Assembly (NCBI GenBank): GCA_020636095.1
Contig: JACJYN010000002.1
Coordinates: 1,798,001-1,862,000 of the forward strand
Reading direction: 5' to 3'
DNA length: 64,000 nt
Origin: Lewinellaceae bacterium
GTDB lineage: Bacteria > Bacteroidota > Bacteroidia > Chitinophagales > Saprospiraceae
In this document: positions 16,961 to 26,266 of the stretch, in pieces
How the letters are laid out: each line of letters starts with the position of its first letter
Numbering within the stretch: position 1 is the stretch's first letter
Position numbers and translations under genes: made by a program
Notes under the pieces: model-generated
Told to the model about the DNA's origin: nothing
The model's database searches: none
Seen by the model: only the letters and a program-made list of their open reading frames with translations

Positions 16961-17407
16961 ATGAAACTGATGAGAAGTAATGTTTTTCCGAGCCTTCCCC
17001 AATTTTTCGATGATTTCTTCACTAAAGATCTCCTGGATTGGGGCTTCCAGAATGATTCAGCCACTGACACGACCATTCCGGCAGTCAACATCATTGAATC
17101 CAATGACAGCTTCACTGTCGAAATGGCAGCTCCCGGCATGACAAAGAAGGATTTTCAGATCGAATTGGAAAATGAGATCCTGAAGATTACTTCCCAAAAG
17201 GAATTAGAGGGAGAACTTAAGGAAGGCCAACGCTACACCCGCCGCGAGTTCAGCTATCAATCCTTCCTGCGCACCTTCCGCCTACCTAAGAGCGTGGTGG
17301 ATGATTCCAAGATCAAAGCCAGTTATGAGAACGGAATACTCCGCATTCTGATCCCAAAACGGGAAGAAGCCAAGTTGCCTGCTCCCCGAAAAATAGAGAT
17401 CAAGTAA
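16961..17407 (+). CDS. Hsp20/alpha-crystallin small heat shock protein
   Basis: A 148-residue ATP-independent chaperone that holds unfolding proteins. The alpha-crystallin domain spans about 45-148: PAVNIIESNDSFTVEMAAPGMTKKDF, ITSQKELEGE, RREFSYQSFLRTFRLP and the characteristic ASYENGILRILIPKREEA. The short N-terminal arm (MKLMRSNVFPSLPQFFDDFF) is typical of Bacteroidota members. The start is supported by AAGGAGAAG eight bases upstream, an unusually good Shine-Dalgarno sequence for this phylum, consistent with strong translation on stress. Confidence 0.94.
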   Translation: MKLMRSNVFPSLPQFFDDFFTKDLLDWGFQNDSATDTTIPAVNIIESNDSFTVEMAAPGMTKKDFQIELENEILKITSQKELEGELKEGQRYTRREFSYQSFLRTFRLPKSVVDDSKIKASYENGILRILIPKREEAKLPAPRKIEIK

Positions 17408-17422
17408 GCGAGTAAGCCGTAG

Positions 17423-17478
17423 TATTCCACTCCGGGAGCCGAAGTATCCATAAGGACTGCCGGAGTGGAATTTTAACT
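17423..17478 (+). terminator. Hairpin terminator after hsp20
   Basis: ATTCCACTCCGG pairs with CCGGAGTGGAAT across about 28 bases and ends in TTTT. It lies about 15 bases past the hsp20 stop. Confidence 0.65.
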
Positions 17479-17594
17479 GCCGTCAACTTCTGAGCAAACT
17501 GATTTCTATTCAACCTTCTCAAAATCAATTTCCCGACATGAGTAAGGTGAATATCCTGGGTTTTTTTCGTCGATTTATAGGCTAATTTCCTGCG

Positions 17595-17636
17595 ATCCAA
17601 CCTACCGGGTTGCGAAAACCCGGCAGGTTGGATCAC
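17595..17636. repeat. Long GC-rich hairpin in the hsp20-cytochrome gap
   Basis: GATCCAACCTACCGGGTT pairs with AACCCGGCAGGTTGGATC around a GCGAA loop, with one mismatch in the 18-bp stem. A TTTTATATTTC tail follows on the plus strand. It could be a distal terminator or a REP-like sequence. The rest of the gap (17479-17742) is AT-rich with no gene. Confidence 0.6.
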
Positions 17637-17742
17637 TTTTATATTTCATTGATAGGAAATTAGAAAACAAAAAAAAATCGGGATAACTCATATTTTTTTG
17701 ACGTCGAAGCCTTCAGGTTTCGACTATGATATAGGCACCCGG

Positions 17743-18708
17743 TTACTCCCCCCAATTCCTCGCCACTTCATTGCGGATAGGCGGCGCAGTTTTCAGGTAA
17801 GCCCAGATAGCGGATACTTCCTCGCCGGAGAGGGCAGAAAAAGGTATCATTGGCTGGCGGAGGGGCTTTCCGTCGGGGCGTTGGCCAAAGCGCACGGCCT
17901 TTATGAATTCCTCTTCCGTCCAGTTGCCAATACCAGTTTCCTTATCCATGGTAAGGTTGGCGGAATAGACGACCGTTTTGCCATCCTCGGGGCTGAGCAT
18001 AGGGTTGCCACCTCCAAGATAGCCGCCCGATTTTTCCGGCTCTTCTATATTCATAGTCTTAAAGTCTTCGGAATGGCAGGAATAACAATCTATCTTGCTG
18101 GTGACCAGATACCGGCCGTAAGCCACTTTGTCGGTGATCGGAGGCGCTTCAATGGTTTTGTCAGGATAAGGCAGCGGCTTGAACGCTATCCGGCAGAGCA
18201 ACTTGACCAGGAAAGAAGGCTGCGGGGCCGGCTGTACCTTTTCAGACGGCTGGAGTTCCCGTGCATCCGAGCGCAGGTAGGCGATGATGCTGTGCAGGTC
18301 TTCGTCGGACAGGTGCGGGAACTTCGGCATCCAGGGCGGAGCGTATTTGCCGTCGCGCTTAATGCCGGTGCGAAGCAGGAAGGCCAGTTCGCCGTCGGTG
18401 TAGGGCGCCAGGCGGGATTGAGGAAACTGGGTGATATTAGGCGCCCATACTTTGCCGAATTCAGCGGGAATGTCACTCATGAACTTGCCTTCCAGTTTGC
18501 CCGACGGAGCCTGATGGCAATGGTTGCACACCAGAGTGGCCAGCCGCTTGCCCTCGGCAATGAGGGCGCTGTCTGGTTCTACGGTAAGGCTGGGAGGGTT
18601 GGTTTCATAGGAGGGGATTCCGCTAAATTGGATGGTAGCTGCGCCAAACAGTACAATTAGTACAATGGCGCCCATGAGAATACCCAGGATTTTTAGTGTT
18701 TTTTTCAT
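17743..18708 (-). CDS. Diheme c-type cytochrome
   Basis: A 321-residue membrane-anchored electron carrier. An N-terminal hydrophobic anchor (about 8-28) precedes two cytochrome c domains. The first has the heme motif CNHCH near residue 61 and a likely Met ligand in PPWMPKFP. The second has CYSCH and the likely ligand Met in RQPMIPF. The domain order and size resemble gluconate- or alcohol-dehydrogenase-type multi-heme subunits, but with two hemes rather than three. No dehydrogenase gene is adjacent, so its partner is unknown. Confidence 0.85.
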   Translation of the reverse strand: MKKTLKILGILMGAIVLIVLFGAATIQFSGIPSYETNPPSLTVEPDSALIAEGKRLATLVCNHCHQAPSGKLEGKFMSDIPAEFGKVWAPNITQFPQSRLAPYTDGELAFLLRTGIKRDGKYAPPWMPKFPHLSDEDLHSIIAYLRSDARELQPSEKVQPAPQPSFLVKLLCRIAFKPLPYPDKTIEAPPITDKVAYGRYLVTSKIDCYSCHSEDFKTMNIEEPEKSGGYLGGGNPMLSPEDGKTVVYSANLTMDKETGIGNWTEEEFIKAVRFGQRPDGKPLRQPMIPFSALSGEEVSAIWAYLKTAPPIRNEVARNWGE

Positions 18709-18935
18709 AACATGGCATTTTTAGGTGATGGTAACTTGGTAGTATCCCAGCCCATTACAAATACAGTCTGTAGGCCGGGAGGAATGGAACAAATATCGGG
18801 GATAATTCTTTTCGGGGCTTGAAAATTTGTTGCGGAGTTTCTCTAAATTGTCGAAAATACTGCAAGGCCATATAATAACCAGTAGCGATACCTACCGACA
18901 ACGCGTTGGGGAACTCTTTTTCACCCCCCTTCCTC

Positions 18936-21900
18936 TCACTTTTCCCAAACCGGAAACCGGCCCGGCGTATAGGGCGCTCCTGCTTTTTCTAATGCCTTCT
19001 CCAACTGCGCTATCTTTTCATCAATTGCAGAAAGGGCAGACAAAATGCCCTCAAACCCATCGGAGGCTTCTTCGTAGGCCCGCTCAAAAGTAGTAGTCTG
19101 GCCGGAAGTCGTAGTCCATAAGCTTGTGGTGATGAGTTCCACTTTTTCCTTCAGGGATGTGCGAGACTGGCCTTCATATCTCGATCGCAACGGGTCGCCA
19201 TTCAGTTGCTCGTTTACGCTTTTCAGCTGCATTTTTATTTTAGAAAAGTCGGCAAACCACTGCGCCTCCATAAACGGAACGCTCAGTATGGCTTGTTCCA
19301 GATAAGGCAGCTGCTCTTCCAGGTGGCTGCGATGGGCGTCTGCGGCCATCACGGCCCTGGCCAAAGTAGCAGTTTTTCGGTTGAAGGCGTCCAGGACTTG
19401 TTGACTCTCAGGAGGTGAGCTGTTGAGGTTCAACGGCCGGCATACAAAGGATTGAGGGTTAGCCAGCTGTTTCATTTCCCCGTTTTCATATTTCGAAAGG
19501 GTTACCTGATAGGTTCCCGGCGGCGCCATATAACCCAGGTCCGGACTATTCCAGGGAACCGAAGGGTCAAATGGCTTCAGTGAAACCGGAACCACCGGGC
19601 TATACCGGAAGTCCCAAACCAATCGTTGCACTCCTTCCGCTAAAGGCTGTTTTATTTTTCTGACGATCAGCCCTTCCCCATCCGAAATGGTAAACAGCAG
19701 GAAGGGTTCTTCTTCATCACTTTCCTTTTTAAGGGTTGCATAGTCAGGGTATTGAACCTCCTCTCCGGCTTTTTGTAATTCTTTTTCCGCCTCCCGCCGC
19801 TGCTCCTTTAAGGACTTAGGTTTTTCCTTGACGTAATAGCTGATAGTAGCGCCCACCTCGGGATTGGGGGCGATATAATAACTGGCGCCCTGGAATCCGA
19901 CTCCCGGGAATCCAAACGGATCGGCTTCGATGAACATCACTCCATCTTCGATGGGCAAAATAGCCGCCTCTTGTTCCATGAGCTTCGGAGTAAGGTGGCG
20001 CAGGGGAGAATAATCGTCAAGAATGTATACTCCGCGCCCGAAGGTGGAGACGACCAGGTCGTTTTCTTCTCTTTGTAAGTCCAGGTCCATTACCGCAACG
20101 GCATTGGGGAGCCCCCCCTTTAATTTCACCCAGTTGATGTCGGAAGTATTGGACACATACACGCCATACATCGTGCCGACAAAGAGCAGGCCGGCATCGA
20201 GATGGTCTTCGCCTACGGTAAAAGTACTTCCCATCTCTGGTAGGTTGGCATTGATGCTGGCCCAGTGCTGTCCTCCATCGGTTGTTTTGTACAAGTACGG
20301 TTGAAAATCACCGGCGAAGAAATTATGGCAGGCCGCATAAGCGGCCATTTTATCGTGGTGTGAAGCAACGATGTGATGAACCCGTGCATACTCCGGAAGG
20401 CCGTCGAGCTGCGCCTGACGCCAGGAGCCGCCGCCATCCCAGGTGTAATAGAGCAGGCCATCGCCCGAACCGGCAAACAGGATGTTCTCATCCAGGGGAG
20501 ACTCCGCCAGAGTGGTGATCTGCGCCATTGATCCTTTGGTTGCCAGTTCGTCGATACTCCAGCTACGATCCATCAGGCGTTGCATTTCCTGAGGGACTCC
20601 CCGGGTCAGGTCCGGGCTGATTTCCTTCCACGTGCTGCCCTGGTCGTCCGTGCGAAGTACCTTATTGCCGGCGTGGTAAAGGCGCTTATTGTCGTGCCGG
20701 GAGACCAGCAGAGGCGCATCCCAATCGAAGCGGTAGGCAGTGTCGCCGGGTTCGTGGCTTTTGATATAAAGGCGTTCCCCACTTTTTTTATCATAGCGGT
20801 ACAACCCCCCGAACTGATATTGAGCATACACGATATCAGGGTTTTTCCAATCCACCTGGGTTTCAAACCCGTCTCCTCCCAAGGTGAAATACCAATCGGC
20901 ATTACTGATGCCGCCGGAGTTAATGGTCCGGGAAGGGCCGCCCAGGCTGAGGTTGTCCTGGGTGCCAATGTAAACGTTGTAAAAAGGTTTGGCGTTATCG
21001 ACTGTTACTTTGTACACTTCGGCAATGGGGATATTGGCTTTAAAATCCCAGGTTTTCCCCGTATCAAAGGTTTCATAGACTCCGCCGTCACAACCGGACA
21101 ACAGGTGGCGATTGTCGGTGGGGTCAATCCACAGGGTATGGTTGTCCACGTGTTTTTTGTCTTCTCCCAGGTTGGCCCATGTTTTGCCGCCATCGGTGCT
21201 CACTTGTGTGAAAATGTCCATAGCATATATTCGGTTGACGTCCCGGGTATCACAGAACAGCTTTTGCATATAGAATGGATAGGACGTGTTGTAACTACTC
21301 TGTTTGGCCCAGCTCGCGCCCCGGTCGGTACTTTTGTAAAGGCCGCCTTCCTCTTTGGCCTCGACTACCGCGTAGAGCATGTTCGGGTTCACCGGGGAGA
21401 TGGCTATGCCGATGCGGCCGACATTTTCCTGGGGCAAGCCTCCTTTCAGGCGCTTCCAGTTGGCGCCGCCATCAGTGGTTTTATAAATACCGCTTTCATT
21501 ACCTCCCGAGATGACCGTGTAGAGATAGCGTTGCCGCTGGTGGGCTACCGTGTACAATATATCCGGATTCCGCGGATCTATGTGGATTTCCCAACAGCCG
21601 GTGTTTTCACTAATGGACAACACCTGCTCCCAGCTCTCTCCTCCGTCGGAGGTTTTGTAGACGCCTCTTTCCCCGCCGGAAGTGCGGTGAGGGCCGTAGG
21701 CGGCTACCCAAACTATGTCGGGATTATCGGGATGTACAATGATACCGCCGATGTGCTGGGATTCCTTAAGCCCTTTATTTTCCCAGGATTTGCCACCGTC
21801 TTCACTTTTGTAGATTCCATCTCCGGGCATCACATAGGAGTGGGCATTGTTTTCGCCTGTGCCTGCCCAGACGACGTTGGGGTTGTTTGGGCTGAGGGTG

Positions 21901-22226
21901 ACGGCGCCAATTGCGAAGGAATTCTGTCCGTCGAAAACAGGAGAGAAGGTAACGCCCCCATTGATCGTTTTCCAGAGTGAGCCATGGCCGGAGGCCACGT
22001 AGTACTCGCTGTGATCTTCCGGATTGACATCGATATCGATGATCCTGCCCCCGGTGACCGCCGGGCCGATACTTCGGAAGGAGAGGCCCGGGAGGGATGT
22101 TTTTTCCAGGGAAAAAGCATCCTTATCCTTTTCTACAAAATTTTCTGTACCGGCGGTGTACTGAGCCTGAAGATGGCTGGAAAGCAGCAGCAGAAATAAA
22201 ACGAGAATTGGAATGGTACGTATCAT
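18936..22226 (-). CDS. Secreted BNR/VPS10-type beta-propeller protein
   Basis: The 1096-residue protein has a clear signal peptide (IPILVLFLLLLSSHLQAQ). Residues about 45-760 are repeated BNR/Asp-box blades with the recurring pattern GxxYKTxDGGxxW (for example GIYKSEDGGKSWENKG, GVYKTSDGGESWEQV, GIYKTTDGGANWKRL, LYKTTDGGQHWASIN). This is the fold seen in sortilin-like VPS10 domains and glycosidase-like propellers. A C-terminal region with Fn-like (GYMAPPGTYQVTLSK) and coiled-coil segments follows. Such proteins are abundant in Saprospiria and are often labelled glycosyl hydrolase, but no catalytic residues for that are evident here. A role in binding or protease-like assembly is possible. Confidence 0.82.
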   Translation of the reverse strand: MIRTIPILVLFLLLLSSHLQAQYTAGTENFVEKDKDAFSLEKTSLPGLSFRSIGPAVTGGRIIDIDVNPEDHSEYYVASGHGSLWKTINGGVTFSPVFDGQNSFAIGAVTLSPNNPNVVWAGTGENNAHSYVMPGDGIYKSEDGGKSWENKGLKESQHIGGIIVHPDNPDIVWVAAYGPHRTSGGERGVYKTSDGGESWEQVLSISENTGCWEIHIDPRNPDILYTVAHQRQRYLYTVISGGNESGIYKTTDGGANWKRLKGGLPQENVGRIGIAISPVNPNMLYAVVEAKEEGGLYKSTDRGASWAKQSSYNTSYPFYMQKLFCDTRDVNRIYAMDIFTQVSTDGGKTWANLGEDKKHVDNHTLWIDPTDNRHLLSGCDGGVYETFDTGKTWDFKANIPIAEVYKVTVDNAKPFYNVYIGTQDNLSLGGPSRTINSGGISNADWYFTLGGDGFETQVDWKNPDIVYAQYQFGGLYRYDKKSGERLYIKSHEPGDTAYRFDWDAPLLVSRHDNKRLYHAGNKVLRTDDQGSTWKEISPDLTRGVPQEMQRLMDRSWSIDELATKGSMAQITTLAESPLDENILFAGSGDGLLYYTWDGGGSWRQAQLDGLPEYARVHHIVASHHDKMAAYAACHNFFAGDFQPYLYKTTDGGQHWASINANLPEMGSTFTVGEDHLDAGLLFVGTMYGVYVSNTSDINWVKLKGGLPNAVAVMDLDLQREENDLVVSTFGRGVYILDDYSPLRHLTPKLMEQEAAILPIEDGVMFIEADPFGFPGVGFQGASYYIAPNPEVGATISYYVKEKPKSLKEQRREAEKELQKAGEEVQYPDYATLKKESDEEEPFLLFTISDGEGLIVRKIKQPLAEGVQRLVWDFRYSPVVPVSLKPFDPSVPWNSPDLGYMAPPGTYQVTLSKYENGEMKQLANPQSFVCRPLNLNSSPPESQQVLDAFNRKTATLARAVMAADAHRSHLEEQLPYLEQAILSVPFMEAQWFADFSKIKMQLKSVNEQLNGDPLRSRYEGQSRTSLKEKVELITTSLWTTTSGQTTTFERAYEEASDGFEGILSALSAIDEKIAQLEKALEKAGAPYTPGRFPVWEK

Positions 22227-22269
22227 GAGCTGGTTTTTCTGGTTTTTCGAGCTTCAATATACGCAGAAA

Positions 22270-22401
22270 AGTAAGTGCTTGGACAATATTAGGCGAACCT
22301 ATGCTGCTTCGAAAGCAAAGTGCTAAGCGCACTTTTCCTGGGGTTCTGGTCATATTGTTATATGGCTGAAGTGTTATATTGTTTTTGCCCAAGCACTTAG
22401 T
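22270..22401. mobile_element. Inverted-repeat element of 126 bp, MITE-like
   Basis: The arms AAGTGCTTGG and CCAAGCACTT bound 22273-22398, with AGT duplicated on both sides (22270-22272 and 22399-22401). Inside, GAACC pairs with GGTTC and AAAGTGC pairs with GCACTTT around TAAGC, giving a three-level nested hairpin. The architecture resembles the core E elements but the core sequence does not match. No reading frame is carried. The remaining gap (22402-22701) has nothing recognisable. Confidence 0.6.
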
Positions 22402-22701
22402 ATCACTTTATTAGTTTAAATTATTTTCTAATATGTAACCATCAATGCATCCAGGTTGCCAAAACGGATAGCCTGCAATTATATTCCTCTGGAGGAGTCG
22501 GCCGTAGGGAGAGGGAGGAAAATCAGAGACATTACATTATGATTATTTTTAAAGTCAAAGTAGTATTAGGTGGCCACAAATAGCCTAGCAATCTAACCAT
22601 CTAACAGGAACCTCATGAGCAAAGGCTTTTACAATTCACACCCGAAATAGGGCCTGTTTAACTATAATTGAACAGGTAGATACTCCAGAATATATACCCT
22701 T

Positions 22702-23520
22702 TTACAGCCGGCTGGCACCTTTCCCATAATGCTCCATAGGTTCCAGCAAAGCAAGGAGGCTGTCCATCTGTCTACAGGCGTGTTCGTAACCGATTTGATA
22801 GATTTCATCCACCTTTTTGGTGTCAAAAATGCCATATTCCCAGAGTTCCGGCGGGGCAAAAACCAGGTCGCAGTATTTGAACTTCTGAAGGGAAACCGCG
22901 ATGAAGCTCAGATCGCTGGCACGGTTGAGCAATTGCAGGGTGCTAGTCAGTTCGCTCCTGTCCAACGCCTTTTTGAGAGAGACGAAACTACCCAAAACAA
23001 TATCACCTGTGCCAATCAGGGGTTCAACGGGAAAGTTGTTCATGGTCCCTCCGTCGATGTACCAATTCTCGTCAATATCCACCGGTGTAAATACCCCGGG
23101 AATAGCGGCGGAGGCCAATATCGGGCGCACCAGTTCACCGGAGGAAAAAAAGCGAATTTCTCCTTTCAATACATCGGTTACGCAAATGTGGAGTTTTTTG
23201 TTGAGTGTCTCGAAGGTGTGGTCCTTCAGCCAGGGCTCAAACAGTTCGGCGTATTGGTCTGAATCCAGCATACCGGGCTTGCTGCGGGCAAAATGCCGCC
23301 ATTGGAAGATGTTGTTGGCATTGGTTTTGAAGAACTCCAGGATGTCTTCGGGTTTATACCCGACGGCATACAAGGCGCCCGCCATGGCCCCGGCACTGCT
23401 GCCGGAGAGTTGGGTGATCCCGATTCCGTGCTCCTCCAGAGCTTTGAACACCCCCGCGTGAGCAGCGCCGCGCACGCCGCCCCCGGAGAGCGCCATTCCA
23501 ATGGCTGGAAGTTGTTTCAT
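22702..23520 (-). CDS. Patatin-like phospholipase
   Basis: A lipid acyl hydrolase with a Ser-Asp dyad. The oxyanion loop is GGGVRGAAHAG, the nucleophile Ser is in GSSAG, and the catalytic Asp is in IDGGTMNNFP (the DGG motif). The protein is about 272 residues from the start chosen here. An ATG 30 bases further upstream (23550) is possible, but AGGAAAAGGA lies just before 23520 and favours the shorter form. It is on the same strand as, and downstream of, the molybdenum hydroxylase operon, with a gap of about 76 bases. Confidence 0.92.
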   Translation of the reverse strand: MKQLPAIGMALSGGGVRGAAHAGVFKALEEHGIGITQLSGSSAGAMAGALYAVGYKPEDILEFFKTNANNIFQWRHFARSKPGMLDSDQYAELFEPWLKDHTFETLNKKLHICVTDVLKGEIRFFSSGELVRPILASAAIPGVFTPVDIDENWYIDGGTMNNFPVEPLIGTGDIVLGSFVSLKKALDRSELTSTLQLLNRASDLSFIAVSLQKFKYCDLVFAPPELWEYGIFDTKKVDEIYQIGYEHACRQMDSLLALLEPMEHYGKGASRL

Positions 23521-23596
23521 TGAATTCCTTTTCCTGTAAACAAAACTCAAAGAGGGAAAGGTGCATTGTTCCAGGAGGTTGAAATTTGAAATAACG

Positions 23597-25765
23597 CTAA
23601 CTCAACTCAAACGGCATTTCCCGAAGCCGCTGCCCCGTCAAACGGAAAACAGCGTTGGCAATAGCCGCCCCGATAGGGCCCAGCGGCGGTTCTCCGACCG
23701 CGCCCGGCGCATCGGCGTTTTCCAGGATCACCACATCAATTTCCTTCGGGGCGTCTTTCATCAAAGCCATTCGATACGGCCCGTAAATGGTGGGCGACAG
23801 CTCACCGTCCTTCACGGTCATTTTCTCATACATGGCGGCACTGAGCCCCATGACAATACTACCCTCACACTGGGCCCGCACCTGGTCCGGATTGACCGCC
23901 AGGCCAGGATCGATGGCGCAGGTCACCTTGTGGACTTTGATCGCTCCTTCCTCTATGGATACTTCCGCAACATGGGCGCAGGGGGTGCCGGCATCGGTGG
24001 AGGCCGCAAAACCCATGGCTCTTCCATTCTGAACCCCATCCTTCCAGCCTGCTTTTTGGGCGGCTGCTTTGATCACTTCCTTCAAACGATAACCGGCCTC
24101 ATCTTCCTGAATTTGATCCAGCCGGAACTCGACGGGGTCTTTCCCCGCTTTGATGGCCAGTTCGTCCATAAAGCTCTCAATGGCAAAGGTGTTCGCCAAC
24201 AGGCCCAGGCTTCGCCACCAGCTAGTTGCAAAGGGGAGCTTCACCCGCCAGGATATGGCGCGGAAATTAGGGATTTTTCCATATTGGATCATCCCTCCTC
24301 GCCAGGCGCCTACATCTGCCCCCAGTATGGGTTCTGCAATGCCGGGAAACAAAGGAGAGCCGAACATGACGTCGCCGCTGGATAAATTGTGTTCAATGGC
24401 TTTGATCAGGCCGTTCTCGCCGAGCTTCGCTTTTAAGACGTGATGGGTGGGGGGGCGAAACGTATCGTTTTGGAATTCCTCCTTTCGGTCGAAAAAGCAC
24501 TTGACCGGTTTGCCGACGGCTTTGGATAATACGGCCGCCTGCATGGCATTTGGGGTATGCAACCGCCGGCCAAATCCACCACCTAGAAAGGTAGGTATGA
24601 TGTTTACATTCTCCTCGGCCAGGCCCAGGCGGCCGGCGACTTCCGTCCTGGTTATACTCACCACCTGAGTGGAGATCATAACCGTAGCTTTGTCTCCTTC
24701 GACAAAGGCCAATGCACCATTGGGTTCAAGCTGGGCGTGCGCGCCAATGGGACTTTTGAATTCCGCGGTAATGACCCCTTCTTCATTGTCCAGAATACGC
24801 CTGGAACCCCCTTTTTTCTGGATGACAACAGGATCTCCTTTTCCAACCCGGATCATTTCTTCAATGTCCTCCGACTGCCAGTTCTTTCCAATATCCCAAG
24901 TCACCTTTATCCCACTTTTTGCCTTTTCGGCTTCCATCCGCGAATTGGCTATTACCCCCACAAAATCAGCCTCTTTCACTATTTTTACTACCCCCGGCAT
25001 CTTTTCCGCCTCACTGGTATCGGCGCTTACGTATTTGGCCCCAATGGAGGAGGGCCGGACAACGGCGCCGTAAAGCATACCGGGCATAGTGGCGTCCATA
25101 CCAAAAATTGGAGCCCCCATAACCTTATCGCGAAGGTCAACCCGGGGAACGGGCTTTCCAACGTATTTGTAGGTTTTGATGTCTTTTAAGGGCGGCACAT
25201 CGGGAATGTCCCATTCCTGTACCTCCTTAGCGACGTCTCCGTAGGTGAGGCTTTTGCCATTTCCGGAAATCACCCCGTCTTTAACGGTTAATTCAGCTGC
25301 GGTTGTCCCCAGCATTTTGGCCGCTTCGTTTTTGAGCATTTCCCTCATGGTAGCCGCTAATTCGCGAAGGGGTTGCCACAGGCTGTTTATAGAGGTGCTA
25401 CCGCCGGTAGACAAACCATCGATATTCCCGGAGGAGGTCGGGGCATGCACTACTTTTATCTGGCTGATATCAACTTCCAGTTCATCGGCGGCAATTTGCG
25501 CCAGGCCGGTAAAGGTGCCTTGCCCCATTTCAACCTTGGGAGAATACAAAATAATTTGATTGTCGGCCCTAACCTCGAACCACAACGGGGGCGTTTCGGT
25601 GTCTCCCATGAAGGGAGCTTCCGCCGAATTGGCCAGGCTGGCAAGAGAGCGCCTCCAAATCGAGCGAGTGAGGTAGCCGCTGCCCAGCAAAACACCAACA
25701 CCCACTGCCGACCGGACAATAAATTTTCTTCTTGAAAACTTCTTTTTGGGTTTAGATTCACTCAT
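23597..25765 (-). CDS. Molybdenum hydroxylase large subunit, isoquinoline oxidoreductase beta type
   Basis: A 722-residue molybdopterin-binding catalytic subunit. The N-terminus KFSRRKFIVRSAVGVGVLLGSG is a twin-arginine signal, so the folded enzyme is probably exported to the periplasm. Family segments include GQGTFTGLAQIAADEL, LGGGFGRRLHTPNAMQAA and the C-terminal GEPPLGPIGAAIANAVF, which holds the active-site Glu region. It follows the 2Fe-2S subunit by 11 bases. The pair plus the diheme cytochrome matches the layout of IorAB-type or aldehyde dehydrogenases that pass electrons to cytochrome c. The substrate (N-heterocycle or aldehyde) cannot be told from sequence. Confidence 0.9.
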   Translation of the reverse strand: MSESKPKKKFSRRKFIVRSAVGVGVLLGSGYLTRSIWRRSLASLANSAEAPFMGDTETPPLWFEVRADNQIILYSPKVEMGQGTFTGLAQIAADELEVDISQIKVVHAPTSSGNIDGLSTGGSTSINSLWQPLRELAATMREMLKNEAAKMLGTTAAELTVKDGVISGNGKSLTYGDVAKEVQEWDIPDVPPLKDIKTYKYVGKPVPRVDLRDKVMGAPIFGMDATMPGMLYGAVVRPSSIGAKYVSADTSEAEKMPGVVKIVKEADFVGVIANSRMEAEKAKSGIKVTWDIGKNWQSEDIEEMIRVGKGDPVVIQKKGGSRRILDNEEGVITAEFKSPIGAHAQLEPNGALAFVEGDKATVMISTQVVSITRTEVAGRLGLAEENVNIIPTFLGGGFGRRLHTPNAMQAAVLSKAVGKPVKCFFDRKEEFQNDTFRPPTHHVLKAKLGENGLIKAIEHNLSSGDVMFGSPLFPGIAEPILGADVGAWRGGMIQYGKIPNFRAISWRVKLPFATSWWRSLGLLANTFAIESFMDELAIKAGKDPVEFRLDQIQEDEAGYRLKEVIKAAAQKAGWKDGVQNGRAMGFAASTDAGTPCAHVAEVSIEEGAIKVHKVTCAIDPGLAVNPDQVRAQCEGSIVMGLSAAMYEKMTVKDGELSPTIYGPYRMALMKDAPKEIDVVILENADAPGAVGEPPLGPIGAAIANAVFRLTGQRLREMPFELS

Positions 25766-25776
25766 GGCCAGGTTTT

Positions 25777-26244
25777 TTAAATGTTATTGGTTTGGATTTC
25801 GGCAGCCCGATGAATCGCTTTCCGTATTCGATAATGGGTCGCACAACGGCAAATGTTGACAATATTATCATCAATGTCCTTATCGCTTGGATCGGGCACT
25901 TTTTCCAGCAGGGCGGCAGTCGCCATCATAAAGCCCGGCTGGCAATAGCCGCATTGAGGGACGACCTCTTCTATCCAGGCCTGCTGTACCGGGTGCAGAT
26001 CATCGCCGGAGGAAAGCCCTTCTATAGTGGTAATGTTTTTGCCTTCCGCAAATTTTGCAGCGAAAGAGCAGGACCGCACCGCCTCTCCGTCGACGTGGAT
26101 GGTGCAGGCGCCGCAAGCCGCTTTCCCGCAGCCAAACTTGGTCCCCTTTAGATTGAGCACATCTCTGATGACCCAAAGCAAAGGGGTGTTTCCCTCCACT
26201 TCCAAGCTTTGGGGGGTTCCATTGATATTGAATGAAATTTTCAT
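25777..26244 (-). CDS. 2Fe-2S subunit of the molybdenum hydroxylase (isoquinoline oxidoreductase alpha type)
   Basis: A 155-residue electron-transfer subunit. The first cluster is bound by the plant-ferredoxin-like motif CGKAACGACTIHVDGEAVRSC and the second by CGYCQPGFMM plus CRCATHYRIRKAI. Spacing and length are normal for small subunits of the xanthine dehydrogenase family. It passes electrons from the Mo centre toward the diheme cytochrome encoded just upstream. There is no TAT signal, so export presumably occurs piggy-back with the large subunit, as is known for this family. Confidence 0.93.
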   Translation of the reverse strand: MKISFNINGTPQSLEVEGNTPLLWVIRDVLNLKGTKFGCGKAACGACTIHVDGEAVRSCSFAAKFAEGKNITTIEGLSSGDDLHPVQQAWIEEVVPQCGYCQPGFMMATAALLEKVPDPSDKDIDDNIVNICRCATHYRIRKAIHRAAEIQTNNI

Positions 26245-26266
26245 GATTATCGGTTTTGTTTCGAAT

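Noticed and set aside
18936..22226. Sialidase call for the BNR-repeat protein
   Set aside because: Asp-box blades are present, but the Arg triad and acid/base residues of sialidases could not be identified, so only the fold is called.
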